Shown piece after piece: positions 46,984 to 59,189 of a DNA stretch of 64,000 bases. Below the pieces are notes generated by a model. The model did no database searches, was not told the DNA's origin, and saw only the letters and a program-made list of their open reading frames with translations. Within the stretch, counting starts at the first letter, position 1. The number at the start of each line of letters is the position of its first letter. A program made the position numbers and the translations under genes. This DNA is from Fomitopsis serialis. Taxonomy: Eukaryota > Basidiomycota > Agaricomycetes > Polyporales > Fomitopsidaceae. The DNA is taken from assembly GCF_022376445.1 (NCBI RefSeq), contig NW_025955107.1, positions 42,046-106,045 on the forward strand, read 5' to 3'.

Positions 46984-49900
46984 ATGTCCAACTTCACGAA
47001 TGAAACAGAAGGCCCATCAATGCTGCCGCCCGCAACTCCTAGGAAGACTCGACCGAGACCCATCCTCTTATCGACGCCGTCCAACTTCAAGGCGTCCGCC
47101 AGCTTCGCTTCGTCCCAAGGCGCAAGCACTACGGGGTTGAGGTAGGGCACAAGTCGCGCAGCACATATGCCCGGACTGACGGTGGACGCCGCATGTCCAG
47201 GTTGCAAGACGTGTCCCCCGGCATCGAACATGACCTCGAAACGCACCAACAGTGCACCCTGAAGAGCATGCAGACGTTCTTACTCAAATCGGTCTTGCCG
47301 GGCGAGCAGGACCTCGACGGAAAGCTTGCAAGATGCATGGAGGAGGCCCAGAAGATGAGTACGAGTCCCGAAATAGTCGAACGGGTGGAAAACCTGTGAG
47401 TAACGAGTGGAAGTCATATGGATACACGTGATCTAATACATACCACAGCCGGGATAAGTTGAGTTTTGGCGGACGTGAAAGCTCGATGTACAAGCCGTAC
47501 ATCGAGCTGATGAACGAGGTCCTCGCGCAATGCCGCACAGAGCTGCAGGAGTTAGGCCAACCGTCGGACCTGGACATCATATGTGTCTGCAACGATCCGA
47601 ACGTAATCATCGGCAACCACGACGAACAGACCACGTATCGCAAGCCAGACCTAGTGTACATCAACTGGCGTGGCATTTTGCGGCATGGCAACCGAGCTTC
47701 AAGCTGGGAAGACGCGCGGAAATGGGTCACGGCCTCGTTCAGCGAGTTCAGCGACATTTCAATTAAACTGGGCTGGAGCCAGGTGCTAATGGCGGACGAG
47801 CTGAAGAAGACCAAGGTCAACACGGTACAGATACAGGACATTCGACTGTATACTCCGTCGAAGGGCAAGGTCGTCCCATACGCGGATCCGTCCAAATTCG
47901 TCACTGGCATGACCCTCGAGGTTCCGGCGCTGGTCTCATTGAAGGCCGACCCGTCTATTAATGGTACAATGTTTTTTTTAAATTTGACGTCTATACGAAT
48001 CTGACCGTCCGTGCTCTGCAGACGCGAAGGTATTGACCGGTTCGAAGCGCAAAAATTCGTCGCAGTCAGCTGTTGCGAGTAGTTCGAAACGGCAGAAGAC
48101 GAATAACGCAAATACCAGACCAACGGGGCTGACCAAAGAGAGCGATGTTGACATGAAGAAAGCGCAAGCGAAAGGGAGAGCGAAAGCGAAAGAGAACGAT
48201 CCAAACCGCCCGCCCCCGATGGTGCAGATGGCCATTTATGCCTCCGAAATGCTTTCTGTGGAGGGGATGATCAGAGATCATGGACTGGGCATGCTGACCC
48301 AAGGTTTGTGTTCGTTTGCTGCTGTCTTGTTCGGGCTGACCACAACGCATACAGACGATTGGACGTGGATATGGTATTTCGACAGCGCGGGGGCGATCCA
48401 AGCGCAGGGCTTCAACATACTCGCACACACCGCAGACTTCGTGCTCGTCTTGATGTTGCTCCAGCGCTTCAAGCTCCCGCAGTGGGGGTTCCCGCCGGGG
48501 ACGAACTCTGAGGCGAGACTCAACGTGGTCCGGGGTCTGGCTTTACCGCGAGATGTACCGCGAGATGAGATCCCGGCGGGACCGGCTGGTAGCACAAGAA
48601 CGATGCCCGCTCAACCGGCGGCCATGACTTTCGAAGTCGTTGGAACGAGCAGGAATGGCGTGCCCAAGACCATGGTGGTGGATCCACAGTGTGTCCTCCA
48701 CAAGCCCTCGCCTATACTGAAAGGGCGTCGAACAACGGTGCTTGAGGCGCAGGACCCAGACATGCCTACAATGTCTTATGTCGCGAAATGGTCATATCCC
48801 CAGACGACACGCCACAATGAGGCCGAGACGGTATGGATAGCTCGCGAAATCGTCGAGGAGATGGGCAAAGAGGTGCTGGGAACGTTGACAGACGTGGCTG
48901 CATTCAAAGACTTCGCGCATCTGTCTACAGACGACGTCCGAGGCCATCTCCGTCTGTTCAGTGACTCCACACGGTCGCTCATCGACGCTGAGCACCATGG
49001 GGAGCGCATCCTGCGGTGCATCTTCGAGGAGAAGCTCAAGCCATTGACGTATCTGGCTGGCCTCGAGTTCGTGCGGGGCATGATCGATTGCATATACTGT
49101 AAGTGTCTGCGCGTGATCTATTCGCGCGATGCACTCAACGCCTTGATAGGTCACATGCTCCTGTGGATTGGTAACGACAGGTACCGAATCGAACACACCG
49201 ACATCAGCTTTTGGAACTTGGGCGTTGACCTATATTCGCTGTGCATCAGAGTGCGCGATTTCGACCTTGCTCGCGTGGTGGTAGTTGGCCAGCCAAGCAT
49301 ACCTCAAGGCTCGGAGAGGACGGGCACCATTCCCTTCATGGCTCTTGACCTCTTGACGGACGCCTATTGGAAGGGTCATATCGAGCGACTCTATCGTCAC
49401 GATCTAGAGGCATTCGTGTGGGTCGCGCTGTACTACGCTTGGGCCTTCGACGACGAGGGACTTGAAGACATGGACTCCCCAGTTCGGGACTGGCTGACGG
49501 CCGACTACGTTGAATGCTACGACAAGAAGTCCAATTTCCTTATGTCCCGGACGGGACAGCTCCCAGATTGGAGAACTAGGACGAGCGCAGACACCCCGCT
49601 GGGATACGCCCTGTCCTTTGCCAGGCTGATTTCTCAGTGGCTATTGGGAGAGCACACACAGCGCCGGAGGGCTGCAGACCCACAGGTCGACGCTCTCGAC
49701 CCATTCGCCAGGAAGAACCACCCTTCCCGAAGCCATGACGATGAACTTGAGCAGGCAAGGCGTGATTTCGATAACTTCTGGGTCGATATCGGGGCCATTC
49801 GCATCGCAGTCAAGGGCGTGGAGGCGACGCCTGAGCGGGTCGAATATTTCAAGTTGCGAGAGAAGAAGGTCGAGGAGTTGATGGTTCAGCGCAAGACGGA

Positions 49901-50036
49901 GGAGGACAGATTGAACAGAGAAGCGGAGGCGGAGGAAAGGGAACGGAAGAAGGTTAAGAAGGAGGCGGAGCAAGAGGCACGCGATGAGCGCGACCGGCTT
50001 CTGAAGCTGCAGCGCAAGGTAAATTCTGCATTGTAA
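46984..50036 (+). CDS. FunK1 fungal-specific protein kinase
   Basis: A member of the large fungal FunK1 family of divergent protein kinases; targets unknown. The ATG at 46984 gives MSNFTNETEGPSMLPPATP. Exons: 46984-47141, 47201-47395, 47449-47963, 48022-48303, 48355-49098, 49150-50036; phases agree throughout. Features in order: an N-terminal helical region (RDKLSFGGRESSMYKPY), a basic nuclear-signal-like stretch (GSKRKNSSQSAVASSSKRQK), and kinase lobes with an HRD-like HTDISFWNLGV and a DFG-like RVRDFDLA. RTGTIPFMALDLL (activation/APE-like) and YRHDLEAFVWVALYYAWAF follow, the family's hallmark C-lobe helix. A long Glu/Lys/Arg coiled coil closes the protein at SAL. About 930 residues, no frame breaks. 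Two introns (51 nt each) are multiples of three and open in frame, so an unspliced reading also stays open. Confidence 0.9.
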
Positions 50037-50834
50037 CGTTTGATCTGTAGTCTCCATTGCTATTGTACGACCGGACTTGGATGCATACCTATGGACAGTT
50101 TCCTGTATTGAAGGTGCTACGTAGATTATTTGTTGCTCATCTCGTTCACGGGCGGTGCAGGCCACCGAACCACTCATGTATAGACGGCTATGTATATAAT
50201 ATATCTACGGACTTACTCGGTTCTGACGAATTCTTCGTGGCGCACGCCAGGACGTGTATCACCAGTATGAGTAACAGCCATTCCGCGCGACAAGGGCCAA
50301 AACACAGCTGGTCAATGTCATTGTTGAGAAGATGTAACATGCATTATACACTTCGACGAGGACATGCAGTGCGCCGAACGAACGCTACCCACACAGGCCT
50401 ACAACTGCACTGAGTACAGCGACGAAGAGACATCTAACCTGCCCACTCGTCTTTCCCGCGCTCGCCGACAGCAAATCCGGAGCTGAACGCGGCCGTCCGT
50501 CACCACAAGCAAGGTCTGAAAGAAACTGAAGTCAGCACAAACTGAAAGCTTTGCAACGAACGAAGATAAAAGGGTTCAGAGATAGCGGACACGCCTGCGA
50601 AAGCAGACAGCCCAAAGGTAGCTGAGATAGTTTTCTGCAATGCAAGGTAGCCCTTGCTAAAGCCAAATGCCTCAAACATCATGACGAGGACGCCAGCCGT
50701 CCAAAAGGTGAAAGAAGTACTCACCGACTGCGGGAAGCCGGACGTATCCCCCTTGTTGCGAGAGCGATCTACCTCGAGGTTCTGTACACGACAGATGCAC
50801 ACGGACGATGCTATTGACATGGCCCGCGTGGGCG
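50037..50834. other. Intergenic, nothing recognised
   Basis: 3' flank of the FunK1 gene. A minus-strand hydrophobic frame at 50560-50700 has no family match. Confidence 0.5.
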
Positions 50835-51399
50835 TTAGGTGCTAGTGGCTTGTTCAGCCACCCCAGACTGAGTATCCTCAGGCTCAACCGAAGACTCGAT
50901 GGTCTCCGCAGACTTGATCTTCCTCTTCTTGTACGGACCTCGTTTGCCTAGCAAAGTCAGTCCGTCAGACGCTGAGCAGTATACGCAGAGAACGACGCTT
51001 ACGTTTCGGCGGTGGAAGGGGCTTGTATGCTAGACCAAGAAAGCTCAGCTCGTAAGGCTCCACAGTGGACATGGTGCACAGCTACGACAAACGTCAGGTT
51101 GGGCAACAGAGATAATCACGATGCTCACACCTGTCCGCTTCGCCGCACCGTCAGGCCGATCGAACGCCAGCACCATCAGCGTCTCCTCAAGCACGGGCGG
51201 AGTCCGGTCATTCTCTGGCATCCTGAAAACGAAGTTGTCGCGCGAGCGGCTGACCCAGGATCGCACGAGCGCCGTGCCAGTCGCAGGCACTGCGCCGTCT
51301 CGGCGGACGTCGTGTCCGACAACTATGGATCCAAAAGCGCGCCGGAGCCGAGTGCGCGCACAAGCCTGCCGTATCGTTCCGCTTCCGCGCCGGGTAAGG
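50835..51399 (-). CDS. C-terminal part of an unidentified gene, cut by the duplication boundary
   Basis: Coding sequence starts abruptly at the edge of duplication copy B: EAERYGRLVRALGSGALLDP. One missing base near 51328 is needed to continue VGHDVRRDGAVPATGTALV, SRSRDNFVFRMPENDRTPPV and EETLMVLAFDRP. An intron follows (GTGTGAG donor near 51136, acceptor near 51087), then TMSTVEPYELSFLGLAYKPL, an intron (about 50951-51000), and a basic RGPYKKRKIKS run with an acidic tail to TAA at 50835-50837. Well-conserved looking and Lys/Pro-rich at the end, possibly nuclear. I do not recognise it. The 5' part was probably lost when the 51400-53140 block arrived. Confidence 0.45.
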
Positions 51400-53140
51400 T
51401 CTTGCAGTAGAGCGTTGCGCTGGTAGCGCGGTATGTACTCTGGAGCGGGCTGGGTCGCTAAGCGGTATGCATCCGCGTCCCGCGTGCAGCGTTCACTGGC
51501 GGCGGAGTTAGGGCTGCCCGGCGGCGCATAGAGATAGAGGTGGCGAGATTGGGATGGCGAGAGGAATGAGCGACCAAAAGGAGGCAGAGAGAACGTTGGG
51601 TGACATGCGAAGTGAGAGTCACGACGGGATGCATACGATCAGAGAGCGTCGTGCGTGAGCAATCGAGACACTTACTCAGCAAATACGGTGCCTCCGTCCT
51701 CGCGCTTCTGGCCTGCCGGTACGTAGAGCACGTCCGAGTGGTCGTCTGCTGACCCAGTCGACGCTGCGCATCCCGCCTGGTCAAACGTCTGAATCTTCTC
51801 GGCATGAGTAGCGAGCGATGATGATCGAGTCTCGCAGAACTGGCTCTGCAACTCGTTCAGGGCTTGTGGGCTCTGGGGCTGAGGCGGCATGATGGGGAAG
51901 AACTGAGGGAGGCGGATCGTAAGGCTGAGCAGCACGTCTTGTTTAGCCGTCGGCCTCGGAGCTAGTCCCAGAGTGAACGCACCAGTGTTCTATGCTATTT
52001 TCCAGCTCAAACGCGAGGCTCATGAATGCGCAGAGAACGCGCGCTGCAACTTTCGGGTGGATGGCGGTCTTGCTATCGTCGCAGACTATGTCGATACCGG
52101 ATTCCTAACGTGAAGCATGTCTGTTTCAACGCGAGCGACGTTGGCGGGTGAGGAGGGACTCACACTCAAGCTCTTCAGGACTCGGCCGCTCGCCATTGAT
52201 GGACGTTCCATTAGAGCTCCTGCACTTGACGTCCTTAATGCGGAACTACACTACACATGGCCGGGTGTGGTGCAATTGGTGAGATTTTCCCGTCACCGCC
52301 CGCCCTGCGACGTACCTTTGCACCCTCCTCCCAGACTCGAGTAACGGCTGCTTCCGTTGTTCAGCGGGTGAAGATAGAGACAGGGGGCGGGCTGGAGAAG
52401 GGAGGAGGCAAGGCGACATGAGTCGCAGCGTTAGCCACCAGTAAGGAGGAGCATTGAATACTTAGCGCTAGTGGCTGAGCGCTGATCACCGAACGATCGA
52501 GTTGCGCGCGTGACTTGGACGAGCGCCTGTAAGTACTCGCTCTTGCTGGGACGAAGTTGTTTATCCTCCTTGAGCCCTCACTCACACCGACGTCAAAACT
52601 TGACATACTGGTGCGTCAGCTGTTTCCCATCTGAGGAAACTTTCAGAATAGAGAAAGTCGGCCAACTGACCGCGCCCCGCAGCCTCATCTGGCTATTCCG
52701 TATATGGCAGTAAGTTACATAAGCATGTACTCTCCCGAACGAAATTCAATTATCCTCCTTGTATGCCCCAGCCTCCTCTCATGAACACATCATGTACTGA
52801 CTGCAATGGGTATGATATATATGTAGAAACCTGTAAAAGAGACGAATTGTGCGAGGACAACGCATAGTAGCCTTACGCTTCACTGCATGAGTCCGCACAC
52901 TGTAGCACGTGATCTAAGACTCTGGCTGAGCGTGTGCGAGTGCGTCTCCCGGCTCCGCGTCTAGTCTTGTAGTATCCTCCTCGTCTTCTTTGCCCCCACA
53001 CTCCTCTCATGTCGAATTCTTCACCATCTGCAACCTATGAACCCAAGTCAAGAAGATCGCGTGTACCTCGTCTGTATGTGAGTAAGCCGCAAGCCCGATC
53101 ATGCCGCTGCCTCATGTTTCAGTATCCCGGCGTTATCGAC
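51400..53140. repeat. 1.7-kb segmental duplication, copy B
   Basis: Partner of 13514-15243, same orientation. It contains an uninterrupted MPPQPQSPQALNELQSQF coiled-coil start on the minus strand (ATG at 51890), the distant R1-like block (52555-52700), and ends 95 bp before the ATG of the MPH1-like helicase. Its right part therefore forms that gene's upstream region. Confidence 0.9.
52555..52700 (+). repeat. Diverged R1-like block in copy B
   Basis: Same block as 14640-14780, inherited through the duplication. Confidence 0.5.
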
Positions 53141-53235
53141 GTGACGCCAGTGCTTGCCTTTTAAAGCTCATGAGCGTCACAAGACGGTATAGCTGCCAAG
53201 CGGTGTGGGACCGAGACTCCGTCCTTGTTCCAACC

Positions 53236-56100
53236 ATGAGCTCTGACGGCTATTTTGACGACGAGCTCGACTCAGATTTCCTCAATGAAGTTGACGCAAT
53301 AGAGGCTGCTCATGCATCTTCCCCGAAGCCAGCCAAACTCACAGCGCACTCAGGGTCTTCGCAGAGACCTCCGTCTCCCACACGCTCTGCAATTGAGGAC
53401 TCCGAGTCAGATCTGTTTGACCGCTTTGATTACGACGTTGCCGACCTTCAAGACATCCAGGAAGGTAGGGCTGCGGCATGTCAGTACCGCGGGCCACCAA
53501 TGGCAGGGCCAAGTAGAGCGGCAATGCAATGGCCATCTTCCAAGGGCACCGCCCAGACCATGTTGTTGCGCGAAGTCGCGTCTTCCAAACCCAGATCTAC
53601 GCCAATGCACGGCACTCACAGCGCTCAGGCTACTCTTGCCGAGAGGAAGACCAAGCAATGGGACCACGCCCGCTTCGCCAACTTGGGTGGGCGGCAGTCG
53701 GCGGAACAGAAACCTAGGAAGAAAGGCATGGGGAAAACATATTACGACGACATGGAGGAGGAACCTGTAGAAGTGAAACGATCACCCTTTGTGCCCGTTG
53801 GGTAAGTGTACTGCACATAGCTCCCGCGCTTGTCAAAGGCTCATGTATGCTTGTACTCCGGATGTAGCCCGGTAAGAGCATGTTTTCTATGTGACTGTCA
53901 AGAAATCAAATATTCAGTCGCTGTAGCCCCAACCGATCAAACTGAAGCCCGATCTTCTGGCCGCTAAGCACTGGATCTATCCGCTTAACCACCCGAAGCG
54001 CGACTACCAGTTCAATATCGTAAAGCATTGTTTCTTCGAGAACACACTTGTGGCATTACCAACCGGACTAGGGAAGACGTTCATCGCCGGCGTTGTCATG
54101 TTGAACTGTGCGTATCTTCGCTTCTTCCCCATACTGATTGTGACACTGAAACCATTCGGAGGAGCAGTTTTTCACTGGTTCCCAGATGGTAAAGTTATCT
54201 TTCTTGCGCCAACGAAGCCCCTGGTCGCGCAACAAATAGATGCCAGCCACAAGTCATGTGGCATACCAGGTAGTCACGCTGCCGAGCTCACAGGCGAGAC
54301 GTCTCGAGCGAAGCGACTAAATGCTGTGGGTGATTCCTTTTTCAGCCGTGAACGCATGTTTAACAGAGTCGTTAGTATACGAGCAAGCGAGTGTTCTACA
54401 TGACGCCGCAAACACTGCTGAGCGATCTGATCTCCGAGACTTGCAACCCGCTAGATATCATCCTGATTGTAATCGGTCTGTACGCGAGTAGATGTGTTTC
54501 GCGAGAATTTGACCTGACTGCATATGCAGACGAGGCACATAAAGGTTCGGGCGAGCACGCCTACACTCAAGTCATCCGATGCATGATGGCGAAGAACCCA
54601 CACTTCCGTGTCCTTGCATTGACGGCCACGCCTGGCGGCACACCCGAGGCCACGCAGGGAATCGTGGATTGCTTGCATATCAGCCACATCGAGGCTCGAG
54701 ACGAGGAGAGCCTTGACATCCGCAACTACGTCCACAAGAAGGAAATTACCAAGCACCTCATCCCGATGAGTGGTGATATCCTCAAGCTGCGCGATCTCCT
54801 CATCAAGATCATGCAGGTGCGGCTGTGCAACCCCATATTAAAATGGCAAACTTACATTGCCATTCAAGCCACTCATCAAGACTATTCAGGGTCGCGGCGC
54901 AATGCATGGCTCCCCCGATCCAGTTATGCTGCACTCCTTCAGAAGTCAGGCTGCTTTAAACGAGCTTCGTGCACAACACGCCCCCATCTGGATCTTAGCT
55001 GCTGCCAGCAAATTGCAGCCGCTAGCGCGAGCGATGGGCTATCTGGTATGCATCGAGGATTCAAAATACTCCATATGCTTCGCTCACGATGTTTTGTAGT
55101 ACGAAGCTAGCACGAACATGTGCTGCGGCACCTTGAACAGCTTGCTGTCCGGGGTAGACAATGAAGCGGTCAACAAGCAAGTAAGCAAGAGCCAGCAAGA
55201 CTTGCAGAAAGACCGCAACTTTCAGGCTCTCATCAAGGAGATTGAGGACCAGAAGAACCGCGGCTTTTCCTTGCACCCCAAGATGGAGAAGCTGCGCACA
55301 CTGCTCATACAGCATTTCGCGAACCGCATGATCGACCAGGAAGACGTCGAGGATAACGATCGAGGTCCAAGCGGCGCGGAAGATTCACGCGTTATGGTTT
55401 TCGCCTCCTACAGAGATTGTGTAGATGAACTTGTGGAGATGCTCAGCAAGGAGTCTCCTCTGGTCCGGGCGACGCGCTTCATTGGTCAAGCGACTGACAA
55501 GCAGGGTAGATCAGGCCTCGCGCAGCGGGAACAAGTAGAGGTAAGCCGGCGCGATGATTTGAGCTACCTCATGATGTTCATACGAAGGCTTCATATAGGT
55601 CATCAAGCGATTCAAAGCGGGGGAATTCAACGTCCTCGTAGCGACGTCTATCGGAGAAGAAGGTCTCGACATCGGCGAAGTCGATATGGTAGTTTGTTAT
55701 GATGCCCAGAAGGCACCGATTCGCATGGTATGTAGCACGGCTCAATTGCAGAAGGAGATGCTGACGCGAGCTTTTACAGTTGCAACGCGCCGGTCGGACT
55801 GGCCGTAAGCGCTGTGGCGTTGTGCACGTCTTACTCGCCGAAGGCCGTGAAGACGGCAATTGGGAAAAGGCGAAGGAGAAATACAAGTTTTCCCAGGACT
55901 ACATAGTCAACGCTGAAGAGCTCGAGCTCTATGCCGACGTTGAACGACTCTTGCCTGACCACGTCAAGCCCGAATGTGTGGAAAGGGTCCTGGAGGTCGA
56001 GGAGTATGTGCGCGAGGAGAAGGTACTAAGGAAACGCTCTCATGCAAATGCGACTGGCTCTCCGAAGGGCAAGAAGCGTAAGCGGGATGACGATCTATGA
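53236..56100 (+). CDS. MPH1: MPH1/FANCM-type ATP-dependent DNA helicase
   Basis: A 3'-5' superfamily-2 helicase that remodels stalled forks and D-loops in the nucleus. The ATG at 53236 gives [20 protein letters not shown]. Motif I LPTGLGKT (about 54058), motif Ia [12 protein letters not shown], motif [10 protein letters not shown] after a spliced IVI-D junction, motif III LTATPG, an MPH1-type insert ([33 protein letters not shown]), [11 protein letters not shown], motif [17 protein letters not shown], motif [19 protein letters not shown] and motif [10 protein letters not shown] all occur in order across about ten exons. One base seems missing at the exon 1/2 join (53801/53924). The protein ends soon after a Lys/Arg-rich KKRKRDDDL, shorter than the long tails usual in the family. 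Copy B of the duplication forms its 5' flank. Confidence 0.92.
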
Positions 56101-56210
56101 CTCACTCAGGAAAACCACCGTTCCGTAACTTGTAGTAGTGCAAAGTTGAGAAACGCCCTAACGAGCAGGACACTCGGGCGTGATTCTGAACCTGATCCTC
56201 GCCTGTAAGG

Positions 56211-58939
56211 ATGTCGAGGGTTAGGGTTCCCAAGGCAGATAGCTCGGACTTCGTAGCTTACATAAGACTAGTCGTTTTTCTTGTACCGTCACTACGCTGC
56301 GTCGTTTACCGCTATGGAACGGGATCTAACGCACCTGTGACGACCGACGACTCACCACCACCTCCAGCAACCTTACATCGCCTCTACAGAATATACTTGA
56401 CCACTTGCAGATTGATCGGCCGGGCCATTGACGGCAAATTGGCGACTTTCACACGAAAGATGTTGGTGGAAGATGGCATTTACATGACGGTGTTGTGGGG
56501 AGCCCGCACTTCTGACAAGGGGGCCGTTATTGGCATGTAAGACGCCTCTTCGCCTGGCCTTCCCCGCGAATTCCGCTTACTGTCTGTACAGCGCGGACCA
56601 CAATGAGGCGAACGGGGCGCCGTCTGGCTTTTCCGATCGCACAAGGCGTTCCGACTGGGACTCGACCCGCCTGTGGTCCGACTGGGATGAGTGGACGACG
56701 GCAGTGCTCGACGACAAGCCATTGGCGACGTTGCCTGGTCTAAAGGCGAGCAAGGCGCAGCCGAAATCTGCTTTTGGGGTTCTCCTGCCACTACATGCCG
56801 ACACTGGTCTCCCCATTCCTCCGACCGTCGCAGAAATACAGGCCAATGCATCGAAGACCGTGCAGTGGTGGCAGCATCTTGTGCGGGAGTTCCTTACCGT
56901 GCATTACGGTGCGCTATCGACCAGCTGAAAGGCGTCAGCACTGACGCGCCATGTAGCCGCCGCCTCCAACGGAGCAAAAGAGGCGCTTCCCTGGGCAAAG
57001 CTGAAACGCCATGGGTCGCCGACTTGCCTGGATTCCAAGTTTTGGCTGAACGACGTTGATTTTGAGGACCCTTCGAAGATCAAGAAGGCGAACTGTGTTC
57101 GGCTTGTTCGCCTGTGGAGACAGTTGCAAGATGACGAGGGGGAGGACGGGGCCTTCAGGTTCCATAGCTATGTTGACGATGTTGATGGGGACGCCCGTGT
57201 CGTATCGGAGGAATATGACGCGCATGTGGCGCGGTGGGTGGAGGAAGCCCCCAATCGAGAGGCCGAGCAACAAAAGGAGGCCGCGCGGAGGCAAGAAGCG
57301 AGTGGCGAGGGCGACCCGCCCAGTGGCGAGCAAGGCGTCGGGCGGGGGCCAAATGAGACGGCAGCCTCTATGCGGAGTGAGTGTTGGCCCTCAGCTAAGC
57401 ATCTATGTCTGGCTGACAATGTGGCAGAGCGACGTCCGCCGGTGAAGGCACCAAAGCGTGGGGGCCAGCCGATGTCCAAAAAGGCGAAGGGCAAGCGAAA
57501 GGCAGCCGATTTTTCAGAGGAGTCCGACTCTGACACCGACGTGGAAGCCTGGCGCGCCGCTATGGGCGAGGAAAGTTCCTCGCATGGTAGTGATGCGATG
57601 GACCGGACGAGGACCTTAAATTCTCCCCAAGAGGAATCCGACGAGAGCGAAACCGAGATTGAAGACGCCGAGCTGCTGCCGGCCTTCGCGGGCGCAAAGA
57701 GCGGCGCCTTTGGAGGGAAGGCCCCGCGCAGCATCTCGAGCGGCCAGAAACGCGTAGTCTTTCTTGCAAGTCTTAGCTCGGACCGGAGGTATACCGCTGC
57801 CGTCGTAGCTTACTTCAACGCGGCCCGCAGATTGGGCGGGCGAGGAAAACGCGTCTCCGGCTACCTACCACCGCCTCTTCCTGAGGCGCCCTGGGCTTCG
57901 TGGGATTGGGGCCAGTCGACTTTGCCCAGGGAGACCCATGCTCGCGATGACGGCCTGGCACCGCTTCTTCGATGGCTTGAGAGGAAGCCTTGGATGGCGG
58001 GGGACGTCGCAGTGTTGATAATCGTGGAGCAGGTGCTGCTGGCAGTTGGGATGGCATTGCGGGACATACACTGTAGCCATTTCGTTGACGACCCAGACGA
58101 ACCACTGCCGGCCCACATTCCGCCTTTCGTCGCCCAGAGCCACCTACATTTCACCACGCATGAATCCATGCTTGCACTTATCTCTTCCATTCCTGATGCC
58201 TCGATTAAGGACGTAGACCCGATTGAGGCAACTCGAGCCCGCCGCGGCGATATCGGGACCGATTTTCGGTCAGGATCAGAGCAAGACGCGCGGAACGGAC
58301 AATCCGCCTTCACGATTCAATGCAGTGGGGCTCAGCGGCTGGTCCTTGGCCAGTGGCGATATTGATAGTTCCCGTCTCGCCGTTGACGCTGCCGCTGCCG
58401 TCGTGCATACGTCGCCTTCACCTCCCCTTATGTTCGCTCCATTGCCGCCACACCCAGATGATTGGCCCTCCGTTCCCAACGAAGCCGACTTCAGCGAACT
58501 TGCTCCGGAGCAGGACGCGGGTGCACCGAGCGCTTCGGCGGACTTGAGCGCACCGAGCAGTTCAACAGGCCTGATTCAGCGCGAGCCAGAGATCGCCGCT
58601 ACGGGTTCCCCTTCGACGGGCATCGCGATTCCCGCAAGCAAGCAGTGCGAGCCCGGAGGCGGAGGTGAAGACCCAGCAGGGCCAGAGGGTGACACCGCGC
58701 ACGTGCGGGGTGCGAAGAAGCCGAAATCCAGCGCTCGCTCCGCGAAGAGGCCGACAGCCAGCGGCGAATCATCTGGACAACCGCGGAAGCCCCCGTCAAA
58801 GAAGCGAAGGGTTAATGACGTTCCGGCAACGATTCAGGATGGCCGACGCTCGAGTCGCTTGAGGGAAGGTGGTGAAGAACTTCGCAACAAGCAGAGGGAG
58901 AAGACGCTACTGGCGGCCGGTCGGGGGCGGCGATCTTAA
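56211..58939 (+). CDS. Uncharacterised large Agaricomycete protein, left partner of convergent pair
   Basis: Starts 111 bp after the helicase stop: MSRVRVPKADSSDFVAYIRL. An exon join at 56537/56592 (GI-ADHNEANGAPSG) leads to DWDSTRLWSDWDEWTTAVLD, KASKAQPKSAFGVLLPLHAD, ASKTVQWWQHLVREFL, ALPWAKLKRHG, SKFWLNDVDFEDP and VRLVRLWRQLQDDEG. An intron falls near 57380-57427. A basic RRPPVKAPKRGG and a Ser/Glu-acidic region follow, then SSDRRYTAAVVAYFNAARRL, LLRWLERKPWMAGDVAVLII and a low-complexity tail with Lys/Arg clusters ending GRGRRS. Single bases look missing near 56907 and 56945, and the frame changes again near 58260. I recall similar W-rich, Lys-rich proteins as common and unnamed in Agaricomycetes. 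Probably nuclear; function unknown. Confidence 0.7.
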
Positions 58940-59189
58940 CAAGATGGCAGATGAGTCTTAGCACCGTGTTCTTGACATGTTTGTTTGTTTGTGATCCCTT
59001 TATTGTCACTGAGGGCGAAGCCCTATGTAGACAGTACGTGCTAATTTAATCAATCGAGTCTCGTGTCCATTTGTCGCTTAGCATCACCGTCCGCCGGAGC
59101 TTCAGGCATGTGTGTAAAGGTAGGGTGTGTATAGTCGAGTGGGGTGAGATGAGAATGGGAGTGTCGTGGTGTCTGTTCTCGGCGCCGCT

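Noticed and set aside
47284..48204. 306-codon minus-strand open frame
   Set aside because: Antisense to FunK1 exons 2-4, with a Leu/Ser-biased composition produced by the complementary strand.
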